Positions 16,506 to 25,811 of a stretch of DNA of 64,000 nt are shown piece by piece. The stretch spans positions 4,340,001 through 4,404,000 of the forward strand of contig OZ244571.1 of NCBI GenBank assembly GCA_965217825.1. Direction: 5' to 3'. Within the stretch, counting starts at the first letter, position 1. The number at the start of each line of letters is the position of its first letter. Source of the DNA: VXNE01 sp965217825. GTDB lineage: Bacteria > Pseudomonadota > Gammaproteobacteria > Pseudomonadales > Azotimanducaceae. Below the pieces are notes generated by a model that was not told where the DNA came from, made no database searches, and worked only from the letters and a program-made list of their open reading frames with translations. Both the position numbers and the translations under genes were made by a program.

Positions 16506-17384
16506 CTAGGCGCTTGGGCGCCGTGAGGGAAAGATGCTTCGGAACAGGACCCGCCCGATGCCGTATCCGCAGCATGCGGCATATTGGATCTTGGTCAGCA
16601 CTACCCGTTCCGCCAGGGGATCCCGTCGGCGAAGTTCGGCGCTGAGTTGCTGGGCAATCGCGATAATCACGGCCGCGTCCATGGCGAAACGGGGATTGCG
16701 AAGCCTGCCTGGCAATCGACCAGCCACGTCCAATAGTCCATCGGTGGCATCGAGACAGAGATCGAGCACCCGACGCAACGCCTTTGTCGACCGCTTGCCG
16801 CCGAGCGTCCTGACATCGACCCCTGCCTCATCCATCCAGTTGCCGGGCAAGTAGACCCGGTTCAATGCCTTGTAGTCATCCTGGCAGTCCTGCACGTGGT
16901 TGAGCACCTGCAGCGCGTTGCAAAGGGCATCGGAAGCCGGATACAGGTTTGCCGATTCACCATGGAGGTCGACGAGGTAACGACCGACGGGCGCGGCGGA
17001 AAGATTGCAATAGCTAATCAGATCGTCCCAATTGTCGTAGCGCAGCTTTGTCGCGTCCTGCTTGAACGCCTGCACCAGATCGACGCAGTGCCGATCCGAC
17101 ACTCGCGTCGCGGCCAAGCTGCGACTCAGCTCGTACGCTTTGCGGAAGGCCGGATTCATCGAGCCGACACCGCTTACCGCCCTGGCGAATCCGTCCAGGC
17201 GTTCGATCTTCTCGGTGGGGTCCAGATCGGGGTTGTCGGCGATGTCGTCGATCGCCCGCGCATAGGCATAGAACGTTGCGATATGCGATCGCAATCGCGC
17301 CGGCAACAACCGGGTGACAACGGGGAAATTCTCCTCCGACGCGGTCTTCCCCGACGGTGTCTCCACCGTACTGGCTTCGTTCAT
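16506..17384 (-). CDS. hpnC: Hydroxysqualene synthase HpnC
   Basis: This prenyl synthase of about 292 residues has Asp-rich motifs RAIDDIADNPD (43-53) and HVQDCQDDYK (163-172). In the hpnCDE pathway it converts presqualene diphosphate to hydroxysqualene. I chose ATG 17384 because AGGGGG lies 6 bp upstream; ATG 17405 is also in frame. The stop lies only a few bases from the IS110 end, so the gene itself is intact but cut off from hpnD and hpnE. Confidence 0.92.
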   Translation of the reverse strand: MNEASTVETPSGKTASEENFPVVTRLLPARLRSHIATFYAYARAIDDIADNPDLDPTEKIERLDGFARAVSGVGSMNPAFRKAYELSRSLAATRVSDRHCVDLVQAFKQDATKLRYDNWDDLISYCNLSAAPVGRYLVDLHGESANLYPASDALCNALQVLNHVQDCQDDYKALNRVYLPGNWMDEAGVDVRTLGGKRSTKALRRVLDLCLDATDGLLDVAGRLPGRLRNPRFAMDAAVIIAIAQQLSAELRRRDPLAERVVLTKIQYAACCGYGIGRVLFRSIFPSRRPSA

Positions 17385-17495
17385 CGCACCCCCTTGGCGC
17401 GACATTAGCGCGAAGGACCCCGTTACTTCAACCCTCCGCTTTATCCGATAAGAAGTCTGTATCCCTATTGGAATGGACGCTGCCGAAATCTCATT

Positions 17496-18416
17496 CTAGC
17501 CGATCACGGTGGGATCACCGGTTTTCTGCGCGGCCTCGACGTTGGCGCGCCTCGCCTCGAACAGGGACGGCATGTAATCGTCGAGGTCGTCGATCGTCCA
17601 GAGGCGGCTGTCGCGCTTCTCGAAACTCTTGATGACCGCCGGTTGCTGCATGATCCCGACAAGACCGCGGCCGCAATGGACGATCTCACCAGAGATGCCG
17701 GCAGCCTCTTCGGTGCAGAGCCAGGCGACCACGGGCGCGATGTGCTGCGGTCCGCCCGCCTCCATGTCCTGTTCGGTAACCTGCTCGCCGCGCGCCTCGC
17801 GCAGGGGGATCGTCATCCGTGTCATCGCCCCGGGAGAGATCGTGTTGACGGTGCACCCGTACTTGGCTAGCTCAATCGAGAGCACTCGCGAAAAGCCTGC
17901 TATCCCGGCTTTTGCCGCGCCGTAGTTCGTTTGTCCGAAGTTGCCGAACAGACCCGACACGCTGGAGAAGTTGATAATGCGGCAACCGGTGCGGCCCGTC
18001 TCCCGCACGTATTTCGCGAATGGGCGCGAGCAGCAGTAGTGGCCCCGAAGATGCACGTTGATGACGGCGTCCCAGTCCGCCGCTTCCATGTTGAAGATGG
18101 ATCTGTCGCGCAGAATGCCGGCATTGTTGACCAGGATGTCCATGCCGCCGAAGCTGTCGAGGGCGGAGGCGAGCATGGATTCGCCGCCTTCCACCGTGGC
18201 CACGGTCTGCGTATTCGCCACCGCTGCGCCACCCGCCGCCTCGATCTCGGCGACGACCTCTTCGGCGACGTTGCCGCCGCCGGTGCCGTCCGTCGCAGCG
18301 CCGAGATCGTTCACCACAACTTGCGCGCCCTCGGCCGCCAGCAGCAGCGCGGTTTCGCGTCCGATGCCCCGGCCCGCACCCGTCACCACAGCGGTCTTGC
18401 CATCCAATCGTCCCAT
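17496..18416 (-). CDS. SDR-family NAD(P)-dependent oxidoreductase
   Basis: The product has 306 residues, with cofactor motif TGAGRGIG (13-20), NNAGILRDRS and catalytic Tyr-Lys in TNYGAAKAGIAGFSR with the Ser in NFSSVSG. The sequence resembles the dehydrogenase unit of peroxisomal-type multifunctional beta-oxidation enzymes, so a 3-hydroxyacyl-CoA substrate is plausible (inference). ATG 18416 has AAAGGGGA upstream; the longer frame to 18557 lacks a start signal. It stands alone, divergent from the gamma-glutamyltransferase gene. Confidence 0.88.
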   Translation of the reverse strand: MGRLDGKTAVVTGAGRGIGRETALLLAAEGAQVVVNDLGAATDGTGGGNVAEEVVAEIEAAGGAAVANTQTVATVEGGESMLASALDSFGGMDILVNNAGILRDRSIFNMEAADWDAVINVHLRGHYCCSRPFAKYVRETGRTGCRIINFSSVSGLFGNFGQTNYGAAKAGIAGFSRVLSIELAKYGCTVNTISPGAMTRMTIPLREARGEQVTEQDMEAGGPQHIAPVVAWLCTEEAAGISGEIVHCGRGLVGIMQQPAVIKSFEKRDSRLWTIDDLDDYMPSLFEARRANVEAAQKTGDPTVIG

Positions 18417-18628
18417 CGATGTCCCCTTTGCGTTCCTTGCATTCCCGACTCGCGGCGCGCTTCGCGCCAAGCCCGCGATCTCGGCGATCCTGAGAATTGG
18501 AGGTTGACAGACCGGCCGACGTTCAGCAACACGGGCTTGATGCCGGCCAGCATCCATCCATCGATGTGTTGCCCGTCCGGCTGCTATCGTTCAGTATCCC
18601 ATCGCCCGTCCAAGTCGCAAGGAGTGGC

Positions 18629-20374
18629 ATGTATATCAGGTTGTCGCCGGAGGCTAGTCGCGCAGGTCCGCGGCGGTTCAAAGGCAACGGCTTCCGCGGT
18701 CTAGCGTTGGCTGCAGTCCTTCTGGCCGCTCAGGCGGCAACGTCCGCGACCCCGGAAGCCATTCGCGGTACGAAGGGGATGGTCGTGTCGCGTTCGGAAA
18801 TCGCCTCGAATGTGGGCGCGGACGTTCTCGCAGCCGGTGGCAACGCCATCGATGCGGCGGTGGCAGTCGGTTTCGCGCTCGCCGTGACGTACCCGTCGGC
18901 GGGCAATCTCGGCGGCGGCGGCTTCATGGTGATTCGTCTTGCCGATGGCGATGTCGTCGCCAACGACCACCGGGAGCGCGCCCCGGCGGCCGCGGATCGA
19001 GGCATGTTTCTCGACGCCGACGGCAATGTTGTCGTGGGGCTATCGACCGACTCCCACCTCGCCGCAGGCGTCCCCGGCACCGTTGCCGGTCTGCTCGATA
19101 TCCACGGAAGACATGGCGTACTGGCGCTGGAGGACGTGATCGATCCCGCCATCGCCCTGGCGCGCGGCGGTTTCCCGCTGAGCCGCGACCTCGCACGCGA
19201 TTTTGCCAAACGGCTGCCCGACTTTGCCCGCCAGCCTGCTGCCTTGGCAGTGTTCGCCGAGGCGGACGGAACGCCCTACAAGAAGGGCGACCTGTTCGTT
19301 CAGCAAGACCTGGCGGCGACGCTTGTACGTATCAGGGATGGAGGACGGGACGGCTTCTACAAAGGCACGACCGCCAACCTGCTAGTGGCCGAAATGCAAC
19401 GTGGAGGCGGGCGCATCACCCAGGCGGATCTCGACGCCTACGTTTCTGTCTGGCGCGCGCCGATCTTGGGTACCTACCGGGGATTGGAAGTTGCTTCGAT
19501 GCCGCCGCCGTCGTCGGGGGGCATCGTGCTCGTGCAGATGTTGAACATGCTCGAACGCTACAACCTCAGCGCCATGGGCCCCGGCAGCGCAAAGGCGATT
19601 CACCACATGGTGGAGGCGGCGCGGCGCGCATACGCCGACCGCGCGACTCACTTGGGCGATGCCGACTTTTACCCGGTGCCCGTCGCCCGGTTGATCGACA
19701 AGGCGTATGCGACGATGCGCTTCGGCGACTTCGATTCGAGGCGCGCTTCGGCGTCCGCCGACATCGGCGCCGGCTACTGGCCGGAAGAGGGCGGCGAAAC
19801 CACGCATGTGTCGGTCATGGACGCCGTCGGCAACGCCGTGGCGTATACGACGACGCTCAACTTCTCCTACGGCGCGAAAATTGTGGTCCCCGGCGCCGGG
19901 TTCCTCCTCAACAACGAGATGGACGACTTCGCGGCGCGAGAAAACGCGCCAAACGCCTATAGTCTACTCGGCGGCGAAGCCAATTCCATCGCACCCGGCA
20001 AGCGCATGTTGAGTTCGATGTCGCCCACCATACTGCTCTGGGATGGCGCGCCGGTCGTGGTCACGGGCTCGCCCGGCGGCAGCGCCATCATCACCACCGT
20101 ACTGCAAGTGATCGTCAACGTCGTGGATCACCGCATGAGCCTGGCACAAGCGGTGGGCCAACCCCGCTTCCACCACCAATGGCAGCCGGACCGCATCCTG
20201 TTCGAACCTGGTATTTCGCAGGCTACGTTGGCCGAGCTGAAATCCATGGGCCACCGCGATCTCGTCGTCCTCCCCTCCGCGCGCATAGGCGACGCGAACT
20301 CGGTAATACGCGTGGACGGGGTGCTGCTGGGCGCCGCCGACCCGCGCTCCGCCAGTGCCGCCGCGGGAATTTGA
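18629..20374 (+). CDS. ggt: Gamma-glutamyltransferase
   Basis: The 581-residue precursor starts at ATG 18629 after AAGGAG and has a signal peptide (LALAAVLLAAQAATSA). It is a periplasmic N-terminal-nucleophile hydrolase. Autocleavage before Thr391 in GETTHVSVMD would yield large and small subunits. Further hallmarks are AVAVGFALAVTYPSAGNLGG, MPPPSSGGIVLVQML and TGSPGGSAIITTVLQV. It removes gamma-glutamyl groups from glutathione and related peptides. Repeat copy D follows the stop. Confidence 0.94.
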   Translation: MYIRLSPEASRAGPRRFKGNGFRGLALAAVLLAAQAATSATPEAIRGTKGMVVSRSEIASNVGADVLAAGGNAIDAAVAVGFALAVTYPSAGNLGGGGFMVIRLADGDVVANDHRERAPAAADRGMFLDADGNVVVGLSTDSHLAAGVPGTVAGLLDIHGRHGVLALEDVIDPAIALARGGFPLSRDLARDFAKRLPDFARQPAALAVFAEADGTPYKKGDLFVQQDLAATLVRIRDGGRDGFYKGTTANLLVAEMQRGGGRITQADLDAYVSVWRAPILGTYRGLEVASMPPPSSGGIVLVQMLNMLERYNLSAMGPGSAKAIHHMVEAARRAYADRATHLGDADFYPVPVARLIDKAYATMRFGDFDSRRASASADIGAGYWPEEGGETTHVSVMDAVGNAVAYTTTLNFSYGAKIVVPGAGFLLNNEMDDFAARENAPNAYSLLGGEANSIAPGKRMLSSMSPTILLWDGAPVVVTGSPGGSAIITTVLQVIVNVVDHRMSLAQAVGQPRFHHQWQPDRILFEPGISQATLAELKSMGHRDLVVLPSARIGDANSVIRVDGVLLGAADPRSASAAAGI

Positions 20375-20400
20375 CCCGGGCGTCGACGCAAATCCCGAAA

Positions 20401-20594
20401 AGTGCCCCACAGCCGACGCCTTCGGCTTCGCCTTCTCTCTTGCGAGGGGTTCCCCCTCGCGCTCCCCGGCTGAAGGCTGTTTTCTTGCGAGGGGTTCCCC
20501 CTCGCGCTCCCCGCTGAAGGCTCCGGCCCGGCCCCGCTCGTCGACCATGGAACAATCGCCCCGGTCGCTAACGCTCCCCCGGGGAGTTTGTTCC
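20401..20594 (+). repeat. Dispersed palindromic repeat, copy D (194 bp, with internal tandem duplication)
   Basis: It begins with the core AGTGCCCCAC and ends GTTTGTTCC. Inside, a 39-40-bp unit holding the hairpin GCGAGGGG-TTC-CCCCTCGC is present twice (20439-20478 and 20484-20522) with one base difference. Copy B has it once and copy C not at all. The GGAACAA/TTGTTCC arms form a further inverted repeat. Confidence 0.85.
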
Positions 20595-20701
20595 GTGGAA
20601 GTTTCGTGCGTGGGGACTTTTGTCTCGCTTTCAAGTCCTTGGAATCGATCCAATCATCCCCAAATCCCTGTTCAACCAGGACAAACACGGGAGTAAATAT
20701 C

Positions 20702-21124
20702 ATGAACTTGGTCCACTGGGATCCGATTCGGGACTTCGACAATCTGTTCCGCGCAAGTCTGGTCTTGCCGGGTATCCGCGAGCGCGCCTCCAAATGGATA
20801 CCAGCCATCGACGTGCGGGAATCCAGCGATGCGTATCGCGTCGATGTGGAACTGCCGGCAGTGGCGCCGGAAGATGTAGAGGTGAGTTGCAAGGATGGCT
20901 TGCTGACCATCTCGGGCGAGCGCAAGTACCAGGGCACGAACGATGCCGAGAGGGTGCATCGCACGGAAAGGCTGTTCGGCCGCTTCGCTCGCAGCTTCCG
21001 GCTCCCCGACGACGCCGATGAAGACTCCATCGAAGCCACGGCGGCGCAAGGCGTCATCACCATCTCGGTATCGAAGCGGGAGAACGCCAGGGCGCGATCG
21101 ATCAAGGTCAAAGCCGCCAACTGA
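20702..21124 (+). CDS. Small heat-shock protein, Hsp20/alpha-crystallin family
   Basis: The 140-residue chaperone has the alpha-crystallin domain: WIPAIDVRESSDAYRVDVEL, the SCKDGLLTISGERK strand pair and the conserved G-V-I-T-I near AAQGVITISVSK. It begins MNLVHWDPIRDFDNLF, the normal N-terminus. It holds unfolded proteins in the cytoplasm in an ATP-independent way. No heat-shock promoter is obvious, but the 100 bp before the start are less GC-rich than the surroundings. Confidence 0.93.
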   Translation: MNLVHWDPIRDFDNLFRASLVLPGIRERASKWIPAIDVRESSDAYRVDVELPAVAPEDVEVSCKDGLLTISGERKYQGTNDAERVHRTERLFGRFARSFRLPDDADEDSIEATAAQGVITISVSKRENARARSIKVKAAN

Positions 21125-21251
21125 CCCGCTCCAACGCACCCTCCCCCAGGCCCCGCGCCCCGGCTTCAGACCGGGGCGCGTCGACGGCCGTTTGGGGGCC
21201 ATCGCGTCCGACGTGTAATATTGCCCGGAACGCGGCATACGATTTCCGTCC

Positions 21252-22307
21252 ATGAAAGTAATCACCGGCGTCGGCGGCTGGCCGGGCGAGGTGCCCGCGC
21301 AGGCGCGCGCGGCGGAAGCGGCGGGATTCGACTGCATCACCTGCGGCGAACTCGCTCACGACTCCATGCTGATCATGGCGCTCGCGGCAACCGCCACCGA
21401 GCGCATTGGCTTGCAGACTTCGGTCACCATCGCGTTTCCGCGCAGCCCCCTGGTGCTCGCCATGGAAGCATGGGACATTCAGCACCTGTCCGGGGGCAGG
21501 TTCATCATCGGTCTCGGCAGCCAGGTAAAGGGCCACAACGAGCGCCGCTTCGGCGGCACCTGGACCGCACCCGCGCCGCGGATGCGGGAATACATCCAGA
21601 TGATGCACGCGGTATGGGACTCCTGGCAGGACGGCAGGACGGCCGAATTCCTCGGCAAGCACTACACCTTCACGCTGATGACGCCCAACTTCAACCCGGG
21701 CCCCCTCGCGTACGACCGACCCCGCGTTGGTGTTGCAGTCGTAGGTCCGGGAATGGCGGGCGTGGCAGGCGAAGTCGCCGATGTCGTCATGCCGCATGGC
21801 GGGATCATGTCCGACAAGTACATGCGCACGACGCTTTTGCCGGCGATCCGTGCGGGTCTGGTTCGATCCGGTCGGTCCTGGGCCGACGTGGACATCGGCG
21901 AAAGCGGCTACCTTATCCTGGGCGACAACGACAGCGAGATTGAGCAGCGGGTGGAGGAAATGCGGCGGCCCCTGTCCTTCTACGGTTCGACCCGCACCTA
22001 CCACAAAGTGCTGGCCCCGCACGGGCTCACGGAACTCGGCCAGAAGCTGCACGCGCTTTCGCTCCGAGGCAGGTGGGACGAGATGCGAAACACCGTGACA
22101 CCGGACGACGTGCTGGAACTCGCGCAAACATGTACCTACGATGGCTTCCCGGACTTCCTGCGTGCCCATCGGGAGTACGCGTCGCGGACCCGATTCTCGA
22201 TGCCGAGGGAAACGCCGGAGCAGGAAGCACGGTTCCGGGACATACTGCGGCGCGTGCAAGAGGTGGACAATCCCCGCGTGCCGCGCGGGCTGGAAATGGA
22301 TAACTGA
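21252..22307 (+). CDS. Luciferase-like (LLM class) flavin/F420 oxidoreductase
   Basis: The 351-residue protein shows the LLM barrel with AAEAAGFDCITCGELAHD at the N-terminus, ERIGLQTSVTIAFPRSP and WDIQHLSGGRFIIGLGSQV, the latter a family signature. It resembles the TIGR03617-type F420-dependent group, although an FMN enzyme cannot be excluded from sequence. It lies 17 bp upstream of the molybdenum hydroxylase genes and probably shares their transcript, so the three may act on one organic substrate (inference). Confidence 0.85.
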   Translation: MKVITGVGGWPGEVPAQARAAEAAGFDCITCGELAHDSMLIMALAATATERIGLQTSVTIAFPRSPLVLAMEAWDIQHLSGGRFIIGLGSQVKGHNERRFGGTWTAPAPRMREYIQMMHAVWDSWQDGRTAEFLGKHYTFTLMTPNFNPGPLAYDRPRVGVAVVGPGMAGVAGEVADVVMPHGGIMSDKYMRTTLLPAIRAGLVRSGRSWADVDIGESGYLILGDNDSEIEQRVEEMRRPLSFYGSTRTYHKVLAPHGLTELGQKLHALSLRGRWDEMRNTVTPDDVLELAQTCTYDGFPDFLRAHREYASRTRFSMPRETPEQEARFRDILRRVQEVDNPRVPRGLEMDN

Positions 22308-22324
22308 CGATCAGGGGGCAATCT

Positions 22325-22795
22325 GTGTTGCGTCTCAATGTAAATGGAAAGGTCCGCGAGCTCAGCGATGCCGAGGCGTCGACGCCGCTACTGTGGGTGT
22401 TGCGTGACGCGCTGGATCTCACCGGAACGAAGTTCGGCTGCGGTGTGGGGATATGCGGCGCATGTACCGTGCTGCTGGACGGGAATCCGATCCGGTCGTG
22501 CTCGGCCACCGCATCCACCGCTGCCGGCGGCGACATCACGACCATTGAAGGGCTGGCTTCCGAGGACGGCGATCTGACGCCAGTGCAACAGGCATGGATC
22601 GATCTGGACGTGGCCCAATGCGGCTACTGTCAGACCGGTCAGATCATGGGTGCCACTGCCTTGCTGCAATCCAATCCAACACCGAGCGATGAAGATATTG
22701 ACGCGGCGATGGCCGGAAATATCTGTCGCTGCGGCACATATCTGCGGATCCGCAATGCGATCAAGCGGGCGGCGGCAACGGGAGAGTCGGCATGA
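22325..22795 (+). CDS. Two-Fe-2S subunit of a molybdenum hydroxylase (IorA-like)
   Basis: The 156-residue protein has the plant-type ferredoxin cluster (GCGVGICGACTVLLDG) and the helical second cluster (QCGYCQTGQIM and NICRCGTYLRI). It passes electrons from the Mo subunit encoded next. The start is GTG 22325 after AGGGGG. It overlaps the next gene by four bases (ATGA). The family includes isoquinoline 1-oxidoreductase and aldehyde oxidases. Confidence 0.93.
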   Translation: MLRLNVNGKVRELSDAEASTPLLWVLRDALDLTGTKFGCGVGICGACTVLLDGNPIRSCSATASTAAGGDITTIEGLASEDGDLTPVQQAWIDLDVAQCGYCQTGQIMGATALLQSNPTPSDEDIDAAMAGNICRCGTYLRIRNAIKRAAATGESA

Positions 22796-25038
22796 ACACT
22801 TCGCGTTACTCGGCCATGGACGCCATTTTCGACGCCATCGCGCACCCCGCGCAGTTGCCCGCCTATCGCGTGACAAAGTTCTCCCGGCGTCGGTTCATGC
22901 AGGCGACCGGCATCGCCGGCGGCGGACTGATGCTGGGTTTTGTCGTCAAGGCGAAACCTGCGCATGCAAGCGCGACCGCGTTGCAACCGAATGCCTTTCT
23001 GCGCATCGATGACGAAGGCATTCTGGTGTACGCCAAGAATCCCGAGATCGGCCAGGGCGTGAAGACATCGCTGCCGATGATAGTCGTCGAAGAACTCGAT
23101 GCTGCATGGGACGATGTCGCCGTGCGGCAGGCACCGATCGACGCGGCAGCGTATGGACGGCAATCCGCCGGCGGTTCCACATCCGTGCCGATGAACTGGG
23201 ACACGCTGCGCCAAGCCGGTGCCGCAGCGCGCGCGATGCTGGTCGCGGCTGCCGCGAAACGGTTGGATGTTCCCTTGGGGGAACTCTCGACCCGGGACAG
23301 TTTCGTCGTTCACGCAGCGACCGGGCGGCGCATCGCCTACACGGACCTGGCCAGTGCTGCCGCCGAATTTCCCGTTCCCGACGCCGGGACACTGAAGCTC
23401 AAGGACAAGCGCCACTACCGATTGCTCGGCACGCGCGTCACCGGCGTCGACAACGATGCCCTCGTGCGCGGTCAACCGCTATTCGGCATCGACCAGACCG
23501 TGCCGGGCATGAAATACGCCGTATACCAGAAGTGTCCCGCAGTGGGCGGCGGAGTCGCGTCGTTCAACCGCGAGGCGATCACGAAAATGCCGGGGGTGCG
23601 CGATGTTTTCGCGCTCGAGGGCAACGGCAAGTTTGCCGAACTCCTGCCCGGCGTTGCCATCGTCGCCGATTCGACCTGGGCCGCGATCCGCGCGAAGCGG
23701 GAACTCAAGGTCGAGTGGAACCTTGCCGACGCCGCGAAGGATAGTTGGAGCGATGCTCAGGCGAAGGCGGAGTCGCTGCGCAACGCCCCCGGGGAGAAAC
23801 GCGTGGTGGATGACGGCGATGTCGATACCGCCTTCGCCGACGCAGCGCAGAGTCTCGATGCTTTCTATACCTACCGCTTCGTCAGTCACGCCCAACTCGA
23901 GCCGCAAAACTGCACCGCGTGGTGGCGCGACGGCAGGATCGAGTTGTGGGCACCCACGCAGACGCCCGCGAGCGGGAAGCGCGCCGTGGCGAGCGTGCTC
24001 GGTATCGACCCTTCGAAGGTCACCGTGCACCAGGCTCGGATCGGCGGCGGTTTCGGCCGCCGGCTGTACAACGACTTCATGACCGAGGCCGCTGCCATTT
24101 CGAAGCACTACGGCGGTCCGATCAAGCTCCAATGGACCCGCGAGGACGACATGTCACACGACCTGTTCCGCGCCGGCGGCTTCCACCAATTGCGCGCGAG
24201 CCTGGACGAGCAGGGCCGGATATCCGGTTGGCGCGATCGCTTCATCACGTTTACGCACGACCGCGAGCGTCCGGTGAGCGGCGGGGACATGTCCCGCGAC
24301 GTGTTTCCCGCAGGGCTTCTTTCCAACTACCGCATCGAGCAAACGGCGCTCGACTGGAAAACGCCTTGCGGAGCCTGGCGGGCGCCCGGATCGAACGTAT
24401 TCGGTTTCGTCGTCCAAAGTTTTGTCCACGAACTGGCGGTTGCCGCAGGCCGCGATCACCTGGAGGTTCTGCTGGAAGTACTCGGCGAATCGCGGTGGAC
24501 AAAGGAAGGCAATATCCGGGCGTTGCACACCGGACGCGCGGCGGATGTGGTCAGACTCGCGGCGAAAAAGGCCGGATGGGGACGGACCATGCCGGACCGG
24601 CGCGGATTGGGCCTCGCCTTCTACTTCAGCCATGCCGGGCATTTCGCGGAAGTTGCCGACGTCAGCGTCGATGCGAACAGGAAGATCACCGTGCACAACG
24701 TGACGGTGGCGGCCGATGTTGGCCCGATCATCAATTTGAGCGGCGCCGAAAACCAGGTGCAAGGATCGGTCGTGGATGGCCTGTCGACCATGCTGGGACA
24801 GTACGTCACGTTCGAGGACGGCGTGGTGCAACAGTCGAATTTCGACAACTATCCGATCCTGAGGATGCCCCACACGCCGAACGTCGGCGTGCACTTCATC
24901 GACAGCGACTACCATCCCACGGGACTGGGCGAACCCGCCTTGCCGCCAGTCGCGCCGGCCGTGTGCAACGCGATCTACGCCGCGACCGGTGAGCGCATCC
25001 GTACGTTGCCAATTTCGCTCGAGGGCTATTCCGTGTAG
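22792..25038 (+). CDS. Molybdopterin-binding subunit of a xanthine-oxidase-family hydroxylase (IorB-like)
   Basis: The 748-residue protein carries a twin-arginine signal (SRRRFMQATGIAGGGLMLGF), so it folds in the cytoplasm and is exported. Mo-cofactor contacts include IGGGFGRRLYNDF and GAWRAPGSNVFGFVVQS. The catalytic Glu lies in GLGEPALPPVAPAVCNAI near the C-terminus. The N-terminal signal and two-subunit plan are those of isoquinoline 1-oxidoreductase-like enzymes, which hydroxylate N-heterocycles or oxidise aldehydes. The natural substrate cannot be told. Confidence 0.92.
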   Translation: MNTSRYSAMDAIFDAIAHPAQLPAYRVTKFSRRRFMQATGIAGGGLMLGFVVKAKPAHASATALQPNAFLRIDDEGILVYAKNPEIGQGVKTSLPMIVVEELDAAWDDVAVRQAPIDAAAYGRQSAGGSTSVPMNWDTLRQAGAAARAMLVAAAAKRLDVPLGELSTRDSFVVHAATGRRIAYTDLASAAAEFPVPDAGTLKLKDKRHYRLLGTRVTGVDNDALVRGQPLFGIDQTVPGMKYAVYQKCPAVGGGVASFNREAITKMPGVRDVFALEGNGKFAELLPGVAIVADSTWAAIRAKRELKVEWNLADAAKDSWSDAQAKAESLRNAPGEKRVVDDGDVDTAFADAAQSLDAFYTYRFVSHAQLEPQNCTAWWRDGRIELWAPTQTPASGKRAVASVLGIDPSKVTVHQARIGGGFGRRLYNDFMTEAAAISKHYGGPIKLQWTREDDMSHDLFRAGGFHQLRASLDEQGRISGWRDRFITFTHDRERPVSGGDMSRDVFPAGLLSNYRIEQTALDWKTPCGAWRAPGSNVFGFVVQSFVHELAVAAGRDHLEVLLEVLGESRWTKEGNIRALHTGRAADVVRLAAKKAGWGRTMPDRRGLGLAFYFSHAGHFAEVADVSVDANRKITVHNVTVAADVGPIINLSGAENQVQGSVVDGLSTMLGQYVTFEDGVVQQSNFDNYPILRMPHTPNVGVHFIDSDYHPTGLGEPALPPVAPAVCNAIYAATGERIRTLPISLEGYSV

Positions 25039-25095
25039 GAAGTGCGGGCCGAAAGATGTGCGTTGGTACTCCTGGGAGAGGCCGTAACGCCGCCT

Positions 25096-25518
25096 TCAGG
25101 TCCCAACCGCATCCTCCGCAGACGGGTCGACAACCGCAACACCCGTTGGTTGGAAATGCCCAACATTCCGGGTAACGACCGATAACCCGCGTTCCAGTGC
25201 CGTCGCCGCGATGAGCAGGTCGGGACCTTCTTGTCCGATGGCTCCACAGAGCCGGCCCCAGCGTCGCGCCGTCGGAACGTCGACGGGCAAGATCCGATCA
25301 CCGTAAAGAACCAATATGTTGTCCAACCAGGCGGACAAGACTCGCGCGAACCCCGGATTGCGACGTTCCTGGCGGATAATTCCCTTTTCGATCTCTCCCA
25401 CGGAAACCACGCTGACGTACAGATCGGTGGCCCTTTGTCGCGATACCCACCCAACCACACTGGGATGGCGTTCTCGTCGGCGTATAGCCGACAGGACGTC
25501 CGTGTCGATCAGGAACAC
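25096..25518 (-). CDS. vapC: PIN-domain toxin, VapC/FitB type
   Basis: The 140-residue protein begins MFLIDTDVLSAIRR (first acidic residue Asp5), has Glu in VSVVSVGEIEKGI and the late acidic patch in EGPDLLIAATALERGL. The motif VGEIEKGI is typical of the FitB/VapC group that pairs with Phd-type antitoxins. It overlaps the antitoxin gene by 10 bp. Confidence 0.92.
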   Translation of the reverse strand: MFLIDTDVLSAIRRRERHPSVVGWVSRQRATDLYVSVVSVGEIEKGIIRQERRNPGFARVLSAWLDNILVLYGDRILPVDVPTARRWGRLCGAIGQEGPDLLIAATALERGLSVVTRNVGHFQPTGVAVVDPSAEDAVGT

Positions 25519-25772
25519 TCGAAATCCGTTGGTCGTAAACCGATGCGGATCCGCTCGAATTCGCCGTCATCTTGCGGCATCGCAAGCAGCAGTTCCGAGA
25601 AGCTTGGCGCTTTTGCTTTCTCCAAGTACTTAAGGCGTTCATATTCTTCCGCCGCGATCACCACCACTGCGGGCTTGCCCCGTCGCGTCACCCTTTGCGG
25701 CGTCCCCTCGATCGCCGCATTCACGACCGCGCTAAATCGGTTCTTGGCGTCCTGTAGCGCCCACTCGGGCAT
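25509..25772 (-). CDS. Phd/YefM-type antitoxin
   Basis: The 87-residue protein has the Phd fold: WALQDAKNRFSAVVNAA at the start, then GTPQRVTRRGKPAVVVIAAEEYERL. It should neutralise the PIN toxin encoded downstream and repress their joint promoter. The ISNCY-type element ends only about 40 bp upstream of its start, so the native promoter may be cut short. A CCAG-N5-CTGG repeat in that gap is a possible operator remnant. Confidence 0.9.
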   Translation of the reverse strand: MPEWALQDAKNRFSAVVNAAIEGTPQRVTRRGKPAVVVIAAEEYERLKYLEKAKAPSFSELLLAMPQDDGEFERIRIGLRPTDFECS

Positions 25773-25811
25773 CCCATATTCCTATCCAGTTTATCTGGCT
25801 AGATTGTTGCG

